Assembly: GCA_018881555.1 (NCBI GenBank)
Contig: JACAXG010000008.1
Span: forward strand, 11,065,316-11,129,315
Direction: 5' to 3'
Length of the DNA: 64,000 bases
Source of the DNA: Amblyornis subalaris
Lineage: Eukaryota; Chordata; Aves; Passeriformes; Ptilonorhynchidae
Of the stretch, positions 20,116 to 33,320 are shown in pieces. Both the position numbers and the translations under genes were made by a program. The notes below the pieces were generated by a model. That model saw nothing but the letters and a program-made list of their open reading frames with translations. It did not search any database and had not been told where the DNA came from. The first letter of the stretch is position 1, and each line of letters begins with the position of its first letter.

Positions 20116-22258
20116 AGCTGAAATAATGACATGCAAATTACTCATGCCAAGGCAATGCTGGATAGGGGCAAGAGGAAAACAAGGAAGACACAAAATACAT
20201 ACTCTTCTCCTCAGACCAACAATAATTTCAAACCTAGTCAGGGACAGACCTTGGTGCTCTAAATCTCTGTATGCAGAGTCAGAAGTTCTGTGGCTATCCC
20301 AAGCAGATCCAAAAGTTGGCACTGCAGCAGCAACAGCAAAAGCCCACCCAGTCCTGCTACTGGTTCTAAGTAGCAGGAGGGTACTAAGGATCTGAGGGTA
20401 CTAAGTATCTTACTTTGGTTTGGAAAACTTGTCCTTCCTCTCTTGGGGACAGCAAGTTTGACCTACACAATGAGGCAGAGCTGGAATATTTGCAAGATCT
20501 GAGACTAACAGAGATAAGCCATAGGTAAGCAAACATTGCTTCTGAAGATGACAAGTGTTGTGGCATCAGCTCTCAACAAGAAGGAAAGGCATTTTGTTGC
20601 TTTAATGAAGATGTAAAGCACTAAGTTGCTGTCTAAAGAAAAAAGAGATGAAGCAGAATATAACACAGAAAACAATTCTCAGCCCCACTCATCCATTTTC
20701 ATAAACACTGCATTAAACTCTGACACGACCTCCAAAAATCCATGTTCACATTCTTCAGCAACTGTCAGATACAGTCAGAGAGGACAGAGGCAGCTAATGT
20801 TGCCAGAAAAGCTCTACCCAGAAAAAGGGAATCAAGTTACCAAACTATACCTGTTCCCCTGCTTTGCTGACAGGCCTTTTGCAACTCTGCCACACCTACC
20901 TCCAGGAGAGTAAGATTCCAGATGCACCCAGCTTCCTCCATTCCTCACATGGCAAGGAGAGGGCTTGACACACTCAACACAGAGCACAAGGCTGAAAGGG
21001 ACAGTGGTTTATGCCAGACAAAGCAGGAACTGCACACAAGAGCTGGTGAAAAGAAAGATAACTTGGCCTCTGCATCCAACAGGCAAAGGTTTTTTCAGTA
21101 TGATTCCCCACCACCAGTTCGCTTCAGCCAGCACTTTGCACAAAGTACTTTCAAATAAGCCACTCATCCAGCCTGGGCCCAAAACGAACAAGTTTTGTGA
21201 TTTATAAACTGTGACTTAAAATATTTCTACTCTTCACACTCATTTGCAGTTTTTGTTGGCATGGGCAGTAGGCAGAAAACAACAATTTACAAACTCATGG
21301 GACTGAAAGTATCTCACAGCACACAGTGATCGTTAAACACTTTATTGTTTAGGAGGGAACCTTGGAAGGGAAGGAATGCGCCTGCTGGTGTAACCAATGG
21401 GAGCATGCTAGGAACAGTTAATCCTAACAAGCTAGTCAGGGTTACTTTCAAATACTTTGGACCCCTTTCTCCAGAGCAAACAAACAGAGGCAACAGCTCT
21501 TGAAACTCAGATGTAGGTTGGTGAAACCACAGCTAGAACAGGATGAACCAGGCTCATGTCAGGCAAGACTCCAAGCTACAAGCTGTGCTGGAAGCAGCTG
21601 GGGTCAACACAATTCTTTACATTGCAAAACAATAAAAAGAAACTATAGCATCCCCCTCTCCTGGGACCCTTCTCCCAAGTCCAGGAACGTCCACTGAGAC
21701 TGATACATGCAGGCAGTTAGAAGAGGAATCATGTTGTACTGTCTTGGGTCATGGAGGGCAGAAGGCACCGGTTTTGGTCAGTGTCTGTCCAGAAGGATGC
21801 TGGGGCTTCCAAGGGCGTCTGTGGTCCCTGTCCTCTGCTCTTTGGCGGGTGATGTTNATCCAGAATTAACTAACAGCTCCTGGAGAAAAAAGGAAACAAA
21901 AGAAAAAGGCAGCAAGCTGGTTATGCAGCTGTTGACATCAGAATGTTTCTGTCAGACACAAAGGAGGGTGAAAAGCCCACAGAAAAACCATCAGGTTTCA
22001 CCTACTGTAAAAGGCAAGATACTCAGGGGTAGAGGACTAGAAGCGAGAAAGCAGCTCATGATATCAAAGGTGAGACTGATTCTGTGATCAAGAATATATG
22101 GCCAGTTGCAACGATTAGGATTGTACATCCGATGGCCTACAGTGGGAGAGAAGAGCCATGGTTCCAGGTAAACCTTGGAGCAGTGAGGTCACGAGAGTCA
22201 GTGTAGCTCCACACTAAGTCCTGCCTCAGCAGGACACAGGAGCACTGATTAGCTGCCA
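20116..22258. other. Noncoding stretch, nothing recognised
   Basis: No exon, repeat family or RNA recognised. One N at 21857. Confidence 0.35.
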
Positions 22259-22259
22259 T

Positions 22260-22293
22260 CACACACACACCCACACACCCACACACCCACACC
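22260..22293 (+). repeat. ACACACCC-type microsatellite
   Basis: Runs of CACACA interrupted by CCC in an eight-base period (ACACACCC repeated about three times after a plain AC run). A simple repeat. Confidence 0.85.
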
Positions 22294-23701
22294 GCTCACT
22301 CATCCTGGAACACGATCAACGTAAGAGCACTAAAGAGGGGAGAAGAAGAAAGACGGGAACTTGGAGACTGACCTAACTCCTGACATATTTGACAGCCTTT
22401 ATCCTATTAAGACCCAAGCCCTCTTAAAATTCAAAGNAAAGTTATGTCTGCTTTGTCCCCACAGAAACCTCCAAAGTAGTACCTCCTCAGATCCTGCAGG
22501 CATCTGCACATGAGCTGTGAACTTCTGAGGGTTATTAAAAAACAGAAGGCTTCTAACGTTTTTAGGATGGAGATTGCAAAGCCTGCTGTGGTCTCTTCCT
22601 ATTTTTATCTTATCACATCTATAAAGTCAAAGAAATCAAACCAACATCCAACAATGCCATCAGCAGTGGATGAGAACACATCTGACACCAGCTATAACAC
22701 CTCTCCCTCTGAGAATCTGAGATATCAGCATTGGATCCCACTTCACAACGTGGGCAATCAGCTCCCCTGCATCAGCAATGGCATCCCTGTGTCCATGAAC
22801 TGCTGCTACAGGAACAGCAGAATCCCAGAGGGTGAGCCCATCAACAGGCTACTTTTTTCTCCCGCTCTGGATACGTGCAGGTCCATTCTGCAGAGCAGAC
22901 AGTACTGATCCATGTTTAGAGGACCCAGCTAAAGCCAACTAGAGAAAGACAACTCAACAGTTCACTGCGTACAGTCCCACTGCCCATTTTTACTGGGACT
23001 GTATTTGAGCTCAGTTGTACTCTCCAGATATTTGCCTGAAGAAAGGAGCTGTGCTTTCTTAAGTGTGAATCAGAATGGAAAACATCACAAAATAATGATG
23101 CCAGCACACTTGGCATTGTCTGTCAGAAGGTGAGGATGTCATTTGGGCTACTTCTGCACAGCAGGCTACTATTGGCTGATACACGGTCAATGTAGACTGA
23201 ATATGCTGGCCTTGCATCTCCAAAGACAGCCCCATCTCTGACAACAATGAACTGGAACAGCTTCAAAGGACTCNAGAATAAAGAGAAAATTGTTTGCCAA
23301 ATTATTTAGACAAAGGTTATGCAGAAATCTGACAAATGAACCATCAATAGTACTCCACTGACTCTAATTTCCCAGGTAATTTTTCTCATCATTAGTGACT
23401 TAAAAGTTATGCGCAGAGCAATATATTTTAAAAACTCCAATAGCACTCACAGAAATTGCAATGTGTGAAGCAGTAACAACTCAGATCAATTTTGCAATGA
23501 AGTAATTTGCTGTATTCACATTGTAACACTTCAGTGAAGTGTCCAGGAATGCTACGTTTTCTGAAAAAAACTAAATCACTTCTATGGCCACTCTGTAGTT
23601 AACCCTTCTGGAAGACAGTAAAACCTTTTTTTTTTTAAACAATTTAAAAGAATATCATAGTTACACAATTTCATGTTCAAAATCATAACTACATATTTCA
23701 A
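22294..23701. other. Noncoding stretch before the second CR1
   Basis: A 132-codon plus-strand frame (22510-22908) has no recognisable domain and no supporting splice context, so I do not call it. A T11 run lies at 23626-23636. Ns at 22437 and 23274. Confidence 0.35.
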
Positions 23702-23796
23702 CCTGGTCTAATGGAAGGTGTCTCTGCCCAGGGGGGCTGGAACTAGGTGACCTTTAAGGTCCCTTCCCACATAAACCATTATATGATTCTATGATA
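23702..23796 (+). mobile_element. CR1 LINE 3' end fragment
   Basis: The stretch matches the CR1 3' end: TAATGGAAGGTGTCTCTGCC near 23709, GGCTGGAACTAGGTGACC near 23736, TTTAAGGTCCCTTCCCAC near 23753 and a terminal TATATGATTCTATGAT. The final ATTCTATG unit is the CR1 tail signature in birds and other sauropsids. It is strongly 5'-truncated and noncoding. Confidence 0.9.
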
Positions 23797-26695
23797 TTTT
23801 TCTCACTTCAGAAGAAATTGAGAACAGCCAGCTCTTAACCTCAATGAATTCTTTCCAGCCTAACCTACCCACATACCAGGTATGCATTGAGCTAGAGGCT
23901 CACAAACATTCCTTGTGCAAAAACATCAGGTTCCATCTCACTCTGGATGACTAAACTTCCTCAAAATCTTTCGCACAGTGAGACCGGACCCAGAACTGAT
24001 GGGTTGAAGGACACTGTATCTCCAAGGCTAAACCCACTCTTTGCCCATGTTTTAACTCCACCTAGCATTGCAACCATGCCAATGCAGACTTGGCACCCCT
24101 TCATTTTCTTCCAACCTGGAATCCTCCCTGCAAGATGCTACCAGGTTGCTAGAACACTTACCTTGAGCAGAAGGAGCCAATNAAGGGAAGGAGAAGCTTT
24201 ACCTCTTCTCCATGCCCCTGTCATTGCATGTGCACCAGACAAGGTGCATATCCAGCAAGTCCAGGCACTCTGCAATCACAAGCTGTTCTCATATGACAGG
24301 ATACTCCCAGTAAATGCAGCTGAGGCTCAGACTGAAAAGTTTTGGTGCCTCCTCATAAAATAACTGCTCACCAGTCGGTATTAGCTGGTCCCTGCTGCAG
24401 TCGTAGCAGAACAACAACTCAGGAGATGAGCAGCCTTGGAGAGAGCGCTGCACACTCACTCTCATGCGAGGGGACNGTGCCCTTCTTGCATACGGAGGGC
24501 AGGTTATTTTTCACGCCACTGCCAATGCAATGCAGGTAGACACCACGTTCCAGTCTTGATGAGTTCCAACCCAGTGCCTCTACATATGAAAACAGTGTCC
24601 ACACAAAGGCAAATTCCTCAGCAGCACAAACAGGAATGGCAATCTATTCAGTCCTGACAGCAAGTCCAGCTGGAGTGCATGCAGCACTTGCTTTCTTCCA
24701 TGCCTCTCATGGCAAATGGGACCTTTGAGCCACTAACTCATGCTCTTCCACCACTGTAAGACCCTGCTCGGGAACTCACTGCAGTCAAAATCAGCTGCTC
24801 AGCTGACACAGCCTGACACTTTGCAGCTCCTGTGGGAAAGCCAGTAGCTTTCCGATTCTGGTTCCAGTTGAGTGAGGAGAAAGGGCTGAGCTCTGCAAGT
24901 AGATTTGCTCCACAAATCTCACCCTTGCTGAGAAGGGAGTCCAGTCAACACCCAATACGGTCCTTGTCCTCTAACAGAAGCTGAGGCCTTGATACCCAGC
25001 ACTGGGGAAAGCAAGTTTCAGCAAGATTTTCTAATGCACCTGTTTCTCTGTCCTGTTCCTTCGTTCTCAGTCTGCATTCCACCGCAGAAGCTCGGGGCTG
25101 CCTGGCGAGTCTGCAGCATCCTCTCCACCTCCCCCAGTCGCTGGCCAGCTCTGCACCTCGGCTCTCAGCCTCGCTGGAGGCTCACAGCCAGTGGAGGAAT
25201 CTCCCTCCTTAAAAAGCCAGACCCTGAAGAACTTCCTCCCTCAGTGTTTGCCAGAGATGCTGTTTGCCAAGCTTCAGCTGTGTTAAGACATATTTATTTA
25301 ACCAGCCTTTAGTCTCACAGGGTAAACCCTGCAAGTTTCCTCCAGCATGTGCCTTGCCTTTGTTCTAACATCCCTTTAAGCAGTNGCACCATGGCGCTCA
25401 CACATATGGGCACTGTGTAGCTATGAAGAAATCAGAAAGCAGATCCTCATGATAAATGACTCGGTGCATTTGGAGTGTCAGTGACAAAGTAGAAATTAAT
25501 CTCCATAGTTCCTAGTTTCCTGCCGTTGAGGAGGAGGCAGCTCTCAACACCAGAATACCTGTTGGCACACAGCAGACCTCAGCAACGTGACCACACAACT
25601 TTTTCATCTCGGTTAGTGTGGAAAGAGGCACAAAAAAAATAGAACTATCCTGACCTGTCCTAAGATGGGTGTTCAAGGCCTTTACACTGGATGAGGCATT
25701 TGTTGCAGGGCTATTAGCACCCCAAAGCACTGCAAGGGACATTTGAGTCACTTTGGTTTGATGTATGCTGTAGGTATTTTTTGGTTATGTGCAATTTGTT
25801 CTGTTACACTCAGGGTATTGGCTATTTTGTGGAGCAGCTGTGCTGACTAATGGATCACAGCACTTCTGTGCCATATAGTTATTGCACAGAAAAGCCTCTC
25901 TGTCTCTCTCATCCTTCAGGAGTCCAACAGTTGCTGTCCTTGGGACTGGAATAAGGAGGGGCAGGAGCTTGCCTGGCAACAACAAAAAACATTAATTCAA
26001 AAAGCTATGAAGAGAGTTTTGTTTTCCCCTTTCTCTGCACTGGTGTTAATAGCTTTGCAAAGCAGAGAAGTTCACCCAATGACTTCTTGGCTACTTCCCC
26101 AGATGGTGTCTTCAAAGCTGGCTTGACAGCAGAAAAGACGCTTTTCAAAAAACTCACCAGATGCATTGTCAGAACACCCTGGAAAGTGCTTTCACGTGGA
26201 AGTCTCCTGGTCTACATACCCCACCAACAGAGTGCAAGGAACAGAAACAGTCTTTCTGGTTTCCTCCTCCCTCTCCTTCGATTCACAAGAGCCTACACAC
26301 TGCTTGCTTTGCTCTGCCTTGACACCTCCCCATTGCTCTGCATCACCCGAATATGAAGTTATTTACCAGCACAACTAATCTCCAGCTGTTCTGAGACTCA
26401 CCTGTTTGTTCATGCATTATAACATTGATTTCCTCCAGACAATTGTTCTGATCATTGTTCTAACTCGCAGAGAGCTCCTGTCATTAGCCTTGCTTAACAG
26501 GAAATATTTTGCCACTGACTGAGCAGCTCTGCAGTCAGCAGACTGCACAAAAAATCATCCCGGTTGGGGGGCTGCATCTCCCCGCCGCGCTGGTAACCCC
26601 AGACATCGCAGTAGGGAACAAGCTCAGTGCTTTTGGTTTTGGACATGTGCTAGAAAATACTGGGGCCAGGAGGAACAAACACAGCTCTGCAAAGG
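23797..26695. other. Noncoding stretch, nothing recognised
   Basis: No exon, repeat or RNA recognised in any frame. Several Ns (24182, 24476, 25385). Confidence 0.35.
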
Positions 26696-26815
26696 GCTAC
26701 TGCTGAAAGGATGGCTGTTAATTAATCCACATACAAACTGAGGGCAGTTTTTGTTCAATCAATGTTAATTGCATTTAATCTTATTCTTGCCATTAAGAAA
26801 AGCCACCAGGCCAGG
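26696..26815. other. Short candidate conserved noncoding element
   Basis: GGCTGTTAATTAATCC near 26712, TCAATCAATGTTAATTGC near 26755 and GCATTTAATC follow one another in 80 bases. These are homeodomain/HNF1-like cores. Visual call only. Confidence 0.3.
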
Positions 26816-27564
26816 CTGATGTCGCTAGCGCCTGACATGTAGATTCCACCCACATTTGGGAGGCAAGGCAGGAGCAGAAAAGTAATGGAAAGAAAGGAAA
26901 TAACCCTTCCTCACCCCTTCTGCATCACTGCACAATTTCATCGGGTCTGTTCCATTATTTAACCNATTTTTGTTTTCCAATAACATTACAGAGGAGCTCA
27001 AAGGATGAAAATCAGACATAAAGCATTTCACTACTAGTTACTCTTGCTCTNCTGTGTACCAGCTTACAGCTTTGCTAACCTGCACAGCCTGGGCTATTGT
27101 GCTTCTGTTAAGGACTGAAATACAGAAAATCGCTTATGTGAAGTGGTGTTTGCTTTTTAGTCCNGGACTGATCCCAACAGACCTGCCAGAGCCCCTCAAT
27201 ATGACCTACAACTGCTGACTGCCACCTTCCATCAGCTCTGCTCAAATCTTTCTCCTCACCTTGCTACTGAGCACAATCCCAGCACACAGCAAAGCATGCT
27301 GAAGCCTGTCTTTCTCTAATGTCTTATAACACAAAGTAGTATTTGCTATTAAACAACCTCTGACCAAATTTGCCTTTTTGAATCCTGAACTTCCCAGGTA
27401 AACCACCAGTGCATCCACCAGTGATCTGTCTCTGATTTGGGGACTGTGTCACTATCTGCCCAGCCACCTGCTTGGGAAATGGGACCAATCCTCTTGCCTC
27501 TACAGGAATCAAGCCTGGGGGCAGAGGGGCAGCTCTTGTAGCACAGGAAGCCCAAGGTGGCAGA
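26816..27564. other. Noncoding stretch, nothing recognised
   Basis: No recognisable feature. Three Ns (26965, 27051, 27164). Confidence 0.35.
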
Positions 27565-27770
27565 TTTCATGACTACTGGCTTATTGCTGCTGCGAGAGCC
27601 TTGCGTTTTTCCAAATCAGTATCAAGAACAATAACAATCAAGACCGGGCTCTGTCGGCGCCTTTCCCCTGTGGCAGCACACAACACGTGCCCAAAGCCAA
27701 CGCTGCAGTTTATCATGGATTCTCTTTATCCCTCGACAAGTGTTAGTCCCATTCCTCTCGCTGCATGAAG
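27565..27770. other. Candidate conserved element with tandem SOX-type motif
   Basis: Contains AACAAT twice without spacer (27627-27638), several CpGs in an AT-moderate setting (CTGTCGGCGCC near 27651), CAACACGTGCCC near 27680 and TTTATCATGGATTC near 27710. The mix of CpG and SOX/E-box words resembles an enhancer. A 98-codon plus-strand frame crosses it but shows no protein resemblance. Confidence 0.3.
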
Positions 27771-30235
27771 TGGACATATCACAAGTGCCATGAAGGACTG
27801 GCTGAGTTTTAAGTGCTCTGAAATGGCTCCACTAGACTTGGTCAAGATTGCTTTAAAATCATTTCCCATTAGGACTGTGACCCTCTCTCTTTACAGCCAG
27901 TATAATGACTGTACCTCAGAGGAAGGTAATTACATCCCACTATCTGTACACATCAGAAAGTGCACGCTCCAAACACTACTGTGCCTTTCTGGACTGAGTG
28001 GTAGAAGGCAATGCAGGCGGAAAAGGGGTAACACTGGACACCCCTCCATCCTGCAACTGAAGTCACCCCGAGTGTTTCGCAAGCTTGTGGATTAGCCCCT
28101 GGGAGGGATAAAGGGATCCAGAAGGCACAGAGTGTTTCTAAAGCAGAACAATGACAACTTGTACAAATCCAGCTCTGGTTTTGTGAGGATTAAAATGAAC
28201 TTCACCCANCTGTGAATATCCGCTTCCAGAGCCAAAAGGAATGGAAAACCACTTACTGATGCAACAGTATTTCATTATTTCAAACCCTAAGCCCAGCACT
28301 TTCAAAAATTAAGGACAGGCAACAGCAACATTATTGCTGGGGGACGTTGGCTGCAGGGGTTTAACTGCTGAACTGCCAAGCCATGCTTGGGGCACAACAT
28401 AATGAAACAACAGGCACAAATACCAGTGTCTTTCCTGCTCTTGCTACCAGCCTCCAGAATAATCAGTGGGAAAATAAAAGGAAAAAATAACCCCAGAAGC
28501 CAAGAGACTTTGGATTAAGTCATATAAATGACCTGTTACCTCCTTACACGAGGAAGAAAGAAATGCAATAAATACCTGCAAAGCCATTTCAGTATCTTGG
28601 ATTAAATGGATTACAGAAATGGAAAGTACATGATGCAAGATGTTATAAAACAAGATGCCAAGGAAGTGCAGGAATTTGAATCAGGCTGGCAAATGATCCC
28701 TGCAGACTATTGAGGAAAATTAATAGAGAACGGGTAGAGAAAGGCCATGGTAAGAAGACTGACTGATGAACACTGTTGTTAGGACGTGTAAATTCAGGAT
28801 GTCAGACTTCCTCTTAAATCTGCTTCAGTCCTGGAACAAAAATAGCAAATCCTACAATGCTAAAAAGCACTGGAAGTAGAAAAGTCAGATATGCCAAGCC
28901 TCATTTCAGGATAGGTTTCTCCTGTGCATCCCTCAAGATTGAAGTTTGTGACTTTAATTATTCCTGGAACATTGTGTATATAGGGATTCAATGCAGGGAT
29001 TACTAGCAGGATCCTTGTTATAAGTGCCACTTCTCAAACAAATTACACTTCACTGGGTGTCAGTAACATACACAAGAAAACAAATTAGATAAAGGCAGCA
29101 GGACAGGAAGATACAGGTCTGGTGCAAGGAAATTTCACAAGGTCACCCAGAAAAATAAAGGCACTTAGAATATAAACTCCTAGAACATTTCTAATTCCAC
29201 AGGGCACTAAAGCTCCGCGTGACCCAGACACAAAATCTTCAATGCACCAGTGACTCCACACAACCTGAGACCAAGCCTAACTGAGACGTGCTTTATTTGT
29301 GAAGAAATGCCATCAGGGAGGGGGTGGAGGAAGAGAGAGACAGGAGATAGAAGAAGAAACCCCAGTTGTCCTCCCAAATCCTAGGTATCATCCCATCCCA
29401 TTCGCTGGCTGTTCACAGCCACACACAGACAGATGGGAGAAGCCAGGGAGAGAGGATGTAATTTTGTTTGGAGGCAAATATAGCAGCTCCTTGGCTTCAG
29501 GGCTTTTTCACAAGCTGATCCCAGATTTACATACTGCATTTTGCCTTTCCAGATCTCATCCTGGAATGTATTACTAACCTGCACTAGTTCTAATGAGTAT
29601 GTCTTTAACTCCACAAATTTTCATGAAGATGGAAGCACAGGAAAGTCCAGTCCTTGGGCGGAGTGCAAAGAACAGCCGAAAACACTTCTCAACACCCTAG
29701 CTATGGCACTGTGCCTCTGAGGTGGGACCTCAACAGTGGTTGTTAAACTCTTATCCTTAGGATTTAATCAGCTGCTTGCCAGTGTTACTAAACCTTGCAG
29801 TTTTGCTGTGCACTCCAGGAGGGTCAGCACTGCCTGGAGGGCATGAGCCAGTCCTGGGCTCTATTGTCAGTCACCTCTCAACTTCTTCCAGCAGCTGAAG
29901 ATAAATCTGCATCTCAGTTTCCCTTTCTGTACCTAAGAGTAATGCTGCTTACCAACCACACAGAGGTCTGATAATTATTCACCAGGAGAAGATGCTAGAG
30001 AAATGCAAAAATTCAGTTCTCAAGGGATCCATTCCTCTGTANGATTAGCATTTAGGCTCCAGTGGAAATCTAGTGCTTTATCTTGTCCCTTTCTGCCTTG
30101 CTTTAGCAGGCTCCTCTGCTCTGGATAAAGAGAATTCTTCTTTGGGTCAGGTTATCACGTCCACATTTAAGGTATGGCTCAGTCCTGTCTAGTCCAGGTT
30201 CATATGCCAAGAACAGAGGCAGGCAGAGACCTCTC
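27771..30235. other. Noncoding stretch, nothing recognised
   Basis: No exon, repeat family or RNA recognised. Ns at 28209 and 30042. Confidence 0.35.
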
Positions 30236-30435
30236 CAGATAGCCTTTTTCAATGCCTAATTCTATTTTTGCTCAGTGATACAGTGAAATTCCACACACTA
30301 CGGTGTGGAAGTACTATGAACTTGACTGGCTTTATTTGTTTAACACTTCACATTTTCATTAAGCTGTTGCTACTCGGCAGCCAGTAATTTTATTTGTGTG
30401 ATAGCTGTATTCATCCCGCCCGCTCGGATGTAGAT
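30236..30435. other. Candidate conserved noncoding element with dyad
   Basis: Holds a perfect inverted repeat (30289-30310), then GGCTTTATTTGTTTAACAC near 30330 and CAGTAATTTTATTTGTGTG near 30382. It closes with a small CpG group (CATCCCGCCCGCTCGG near 30412). No coding sense. Confidence 0.3.
30289..30310. repeat. Perfect 8-bp inverted repeat, 6-base loop
   Basis: Arms TTCCACAC (30289-30296) and GTGTGGAA (30303-30310) around ACTACG. The arms resemble inverted T-box half-sites (GGTGTGRA). About one such 8-bp dyad per loop length is expected by chance here. Confidence 0.55.
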
Positions 30436-33154
30436 GTCGCTCTCCTTTTCTTCTGGCTGAAGAGGCAAAAATCAGCAATGACAGAGTCAAGAGAAAACTG
30501 GGAATTCTCAGGTCTGTTTGCAGATAGATGTGGGATATAACTTTTACCTGTTTTTGTGAAACACCTCCCCAAGACTTTTTTTAGAAAGAGAAAAAAGAAT
30601 TGTTTTGGAAGACTACCCTCCACTGCCCAGGTACAAACCAAAAACTGAAATCTATTTCAGCAGAATCAGCCCATTTGACTCAGCACTGAACTCTTCTGCA
30701 CCAGAAGCTTATTGCTGACTGAGCATTTACAATATTCGAGTATCAGATTTTAAAGAATTAATTGTATGTCTAACTCTTGCCAATCTTCAAGTACCTTGAA
30801 ATATCTCATCCCAGGAGCTGCAAGATCTGATTAGATCACAAGGAAGAAAAGTCTGGTTGGCTGGCCCTCACCAAGCCCCAATTAGACAATGTATCAAGTT
30901 CAGGCAACCAGACAGAGAATTAACAGCCCTTTTGAAATGTTAATGACCTGAACCGAGACAGTCAAATGACTCAGCCACACCTCTTGGATAGAGGTTTCAG
31001 AAGTCACCCAAGAAATCCTAAACATTTCACTGTGCCGCTCCCCCTTCACAGGATCAAGGAGCCAAGGAGCAGGGAAGCACTGGGTAGTGGATCTACAGTC
31101 TGGGTCGGAGAGCACTGGGTGTTCCCACCAGGCATGACACATGGGTCGGAACAGAGAGGCTGTGGACAGATTGGGAGGCCACGGAGACGTTCGGTTATGA
31201 GATCAGATGGAGATGCCCAGCCACAGGCACACCCCGGCAGCATCTGTGGGAAGCTGCAAGCTCAGCCCTGAGTGTGGCACCGTCACAACCAGTCTCTGGG
31301 CAAGAGGGATCTGCTCTGAGCGGCTGCCCACCAGCACCCAGCACAACCAGTGCAATTAAGAGACCAGCAGATAAAATGCCCTACAACCTGAGCCATGGAT
31401 CTGAGCAAACAAAAGGAGAATGGTGAACACTGGAAGATGCATCTTGATTTCTCAATCACTGTCTCTTCCTGCGTAAATTCTAAATCCTTCTTTCAAGATT
31501 AAAAACCTTTACCAAGTGAAAAACAAGCTCAGCATTTCTCTAGCTCCATCCTGTCCCTATCTCTCTTCAGAAGACACCCCGGTAGAATACCAGATGCTGG
31601 AATAAGGCACAAAAGCCTTCTAAATAATTATCTCCTATCGCCTCCTCTGCAAATTTATAGTCCTGCATCTGTGTCAAGACAGAGACCTGCTTCCATCAGT
31701 CTGAAACACATTCTTTACAGAGGACCTAAAGGTGGAATGTTTAACGCGAGCATTTGAAAACGTATTCAGAGACCGGAAAAGAAAGTGACAGTTTATAAGT
31801 GTGCTGTTCAATTGTCTTGTGGACGCTGCTCAAGTGGAAGGGGAGCTTTGTACTTTTTTATAATATGACAAATGATGCCAGTCCCATCTTGTAATTTTCC
31901 TCACTGTGCAGCATGTCTGTTCATGATAGATACCAGCGCAGCTGCTTAGGTGTCCGTTTATCTGCTTGGAAAGTATTGTCTGTTTGGAACCAACTCATCC
32001 TAAAACAGCAGCCCCAGAGGGTGAGAGAGAAAAAAAGGTGGTGGTGGGGGAGAGACAAAGGAGTTCTGGACTGGGAATATGTTCATGCTTCTCCTGTAAA
32101 GGTTCTGGAAAAAAGCAAGCATCATATTTAGTTTTAGCTACATCCTCTCTTCCCCCCTCCTAGACCATTCTTTTCTACTGTCACTCAACACCTCTTTACA
32201 CTCTCTTTCCACAAAGACCTTACCACTAACATACATTTAATTCCACACTTGGAACCTGCAGAAACAAAGCAAGCCCTCAGCTGCCTTCTGCCTCTGTGCC
32301 AGCACAGAGGAGACTTCAGGTCCCAACCTGAACAGTTTGAAGTTTAAGACAGGTAACATTTAGAATAAAAACAAAACACATAAAGGAAGGAAAGAGAGAG
32401 AGGAAAAAAAGAAAAAGGAAGAAAGAAAGAGGACAAAAAAAATCAAAGGGTATTTATACTTTGTGTTTAAACAGACTTTAAGCAGGAACTTGCCAATTTT
32501 CTGTAACCAGGATTAGAAGAGAATAAAGTCAAATACTTTGTCCTTCTGCAGAGCCCTCTGAGCTGAATTTTGCTCTCTGCAAAATGGCTAATATAGAAAA
32601 AAGCTCATAAATCCCTCTGACGTAAGTAACTTCCCATTACTCTTGGGGAAACAGAGGCAGAGACAGATTCATTAATTCAAGTACATGAAGTAGTCTGAAT
32701 TTCTGAATCCCCATAATGTCCCACACTAGAAACAGCACCCAGGGCTCTCTGGCACAAGCAAAGCAAGAGACTTGAACAGATGAGTATGTTTTTAGAAAGG
32801 GAAAGTACACTTATTAAACCACACCTGCTCTAGTCATGTAGCAAAAAACATGTTTTGTTACTTTAAAATATCTCCCCCCATTTCACTCATTGCATCATTA
32901 ATGCCAAAGACCAAGGTCACATCTGTAAGATGCTGCCTCAGAAACCTGCTGAGTAGCAGAGAGCTGCACAACCTGTCTGAACAGGTGGGTACAAATTCCT
33001 GTGGCTCAGCACTGCCAGGGTTAGCTGGCTGGTAACACTCAAGGCTAGCAAGGTTAGGGCTGGCTTGATCTGCCATCATTATTCTGCAGCCTGGGCATAT
33101 CCTGAGAGGATCTTGCTACGGGCTGGTACTCCGTCTCCAGCTTACCGAGTAGAA
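30436..33154. other. Noncoding stretch with small motifs only
   Basis: No exon recognised. A possible conserved patch lies at about 31736-31850 (TTTAACGCGAGC and GACCGGAAAAG words). A near-perfect palindrome lies at 32291-32310 (9-bp arms CCTCTGTGC/GCACAGAGG, two-base gap). A homopurine tract is listed separately. Confidence 0.35.
32382..32433 (+). repeat. Homopurine tract, 52 bp
   Basis: An unbroken run of A and G (GGAAGG, AGAGAGAG, GAAAGAAAGA units). Low-complexity DNA with triplex potential. Confidence 0.8.
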
Positions 33155-33320
33155 CTTCCATATGTGTGCAGGGGGAACCTGGGTCTTATTAAGCTTTTTA
33201 GGTAGTTACATGTACACAAAGAATTTTCTGAGATATTTATGTTAAAGAATTGTTAAAACCAGCACCGAATGAAAGACCTGGTCTTTAAGACAAGGAACTG
33301 TTCCTTAAAAATTGCCTTTT
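33155..33320. other. Candidate conserved noncoding element with dyad cluster
   Basis: AT-rich block with CTTATTAAGC near 33184, GTTACATGTACAC near 33206 and a dense cluster of odd palindromes at 33272-33306. No coding sense in any frame. Confidence 0.3.
33272..33306. repeat. Three interlocking short palindromes
   Basis: AAAGACC-T-GGTCTTT (33272-33286), GTCTT-T-AAGAC (33281-33291) and AAGGAAC-T-GTTCCTT (33292-33306) overlap or abut, each with a single central T. The first two supply three AGAC/GTCT Smad-type boxes. Confidence 0.6.
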
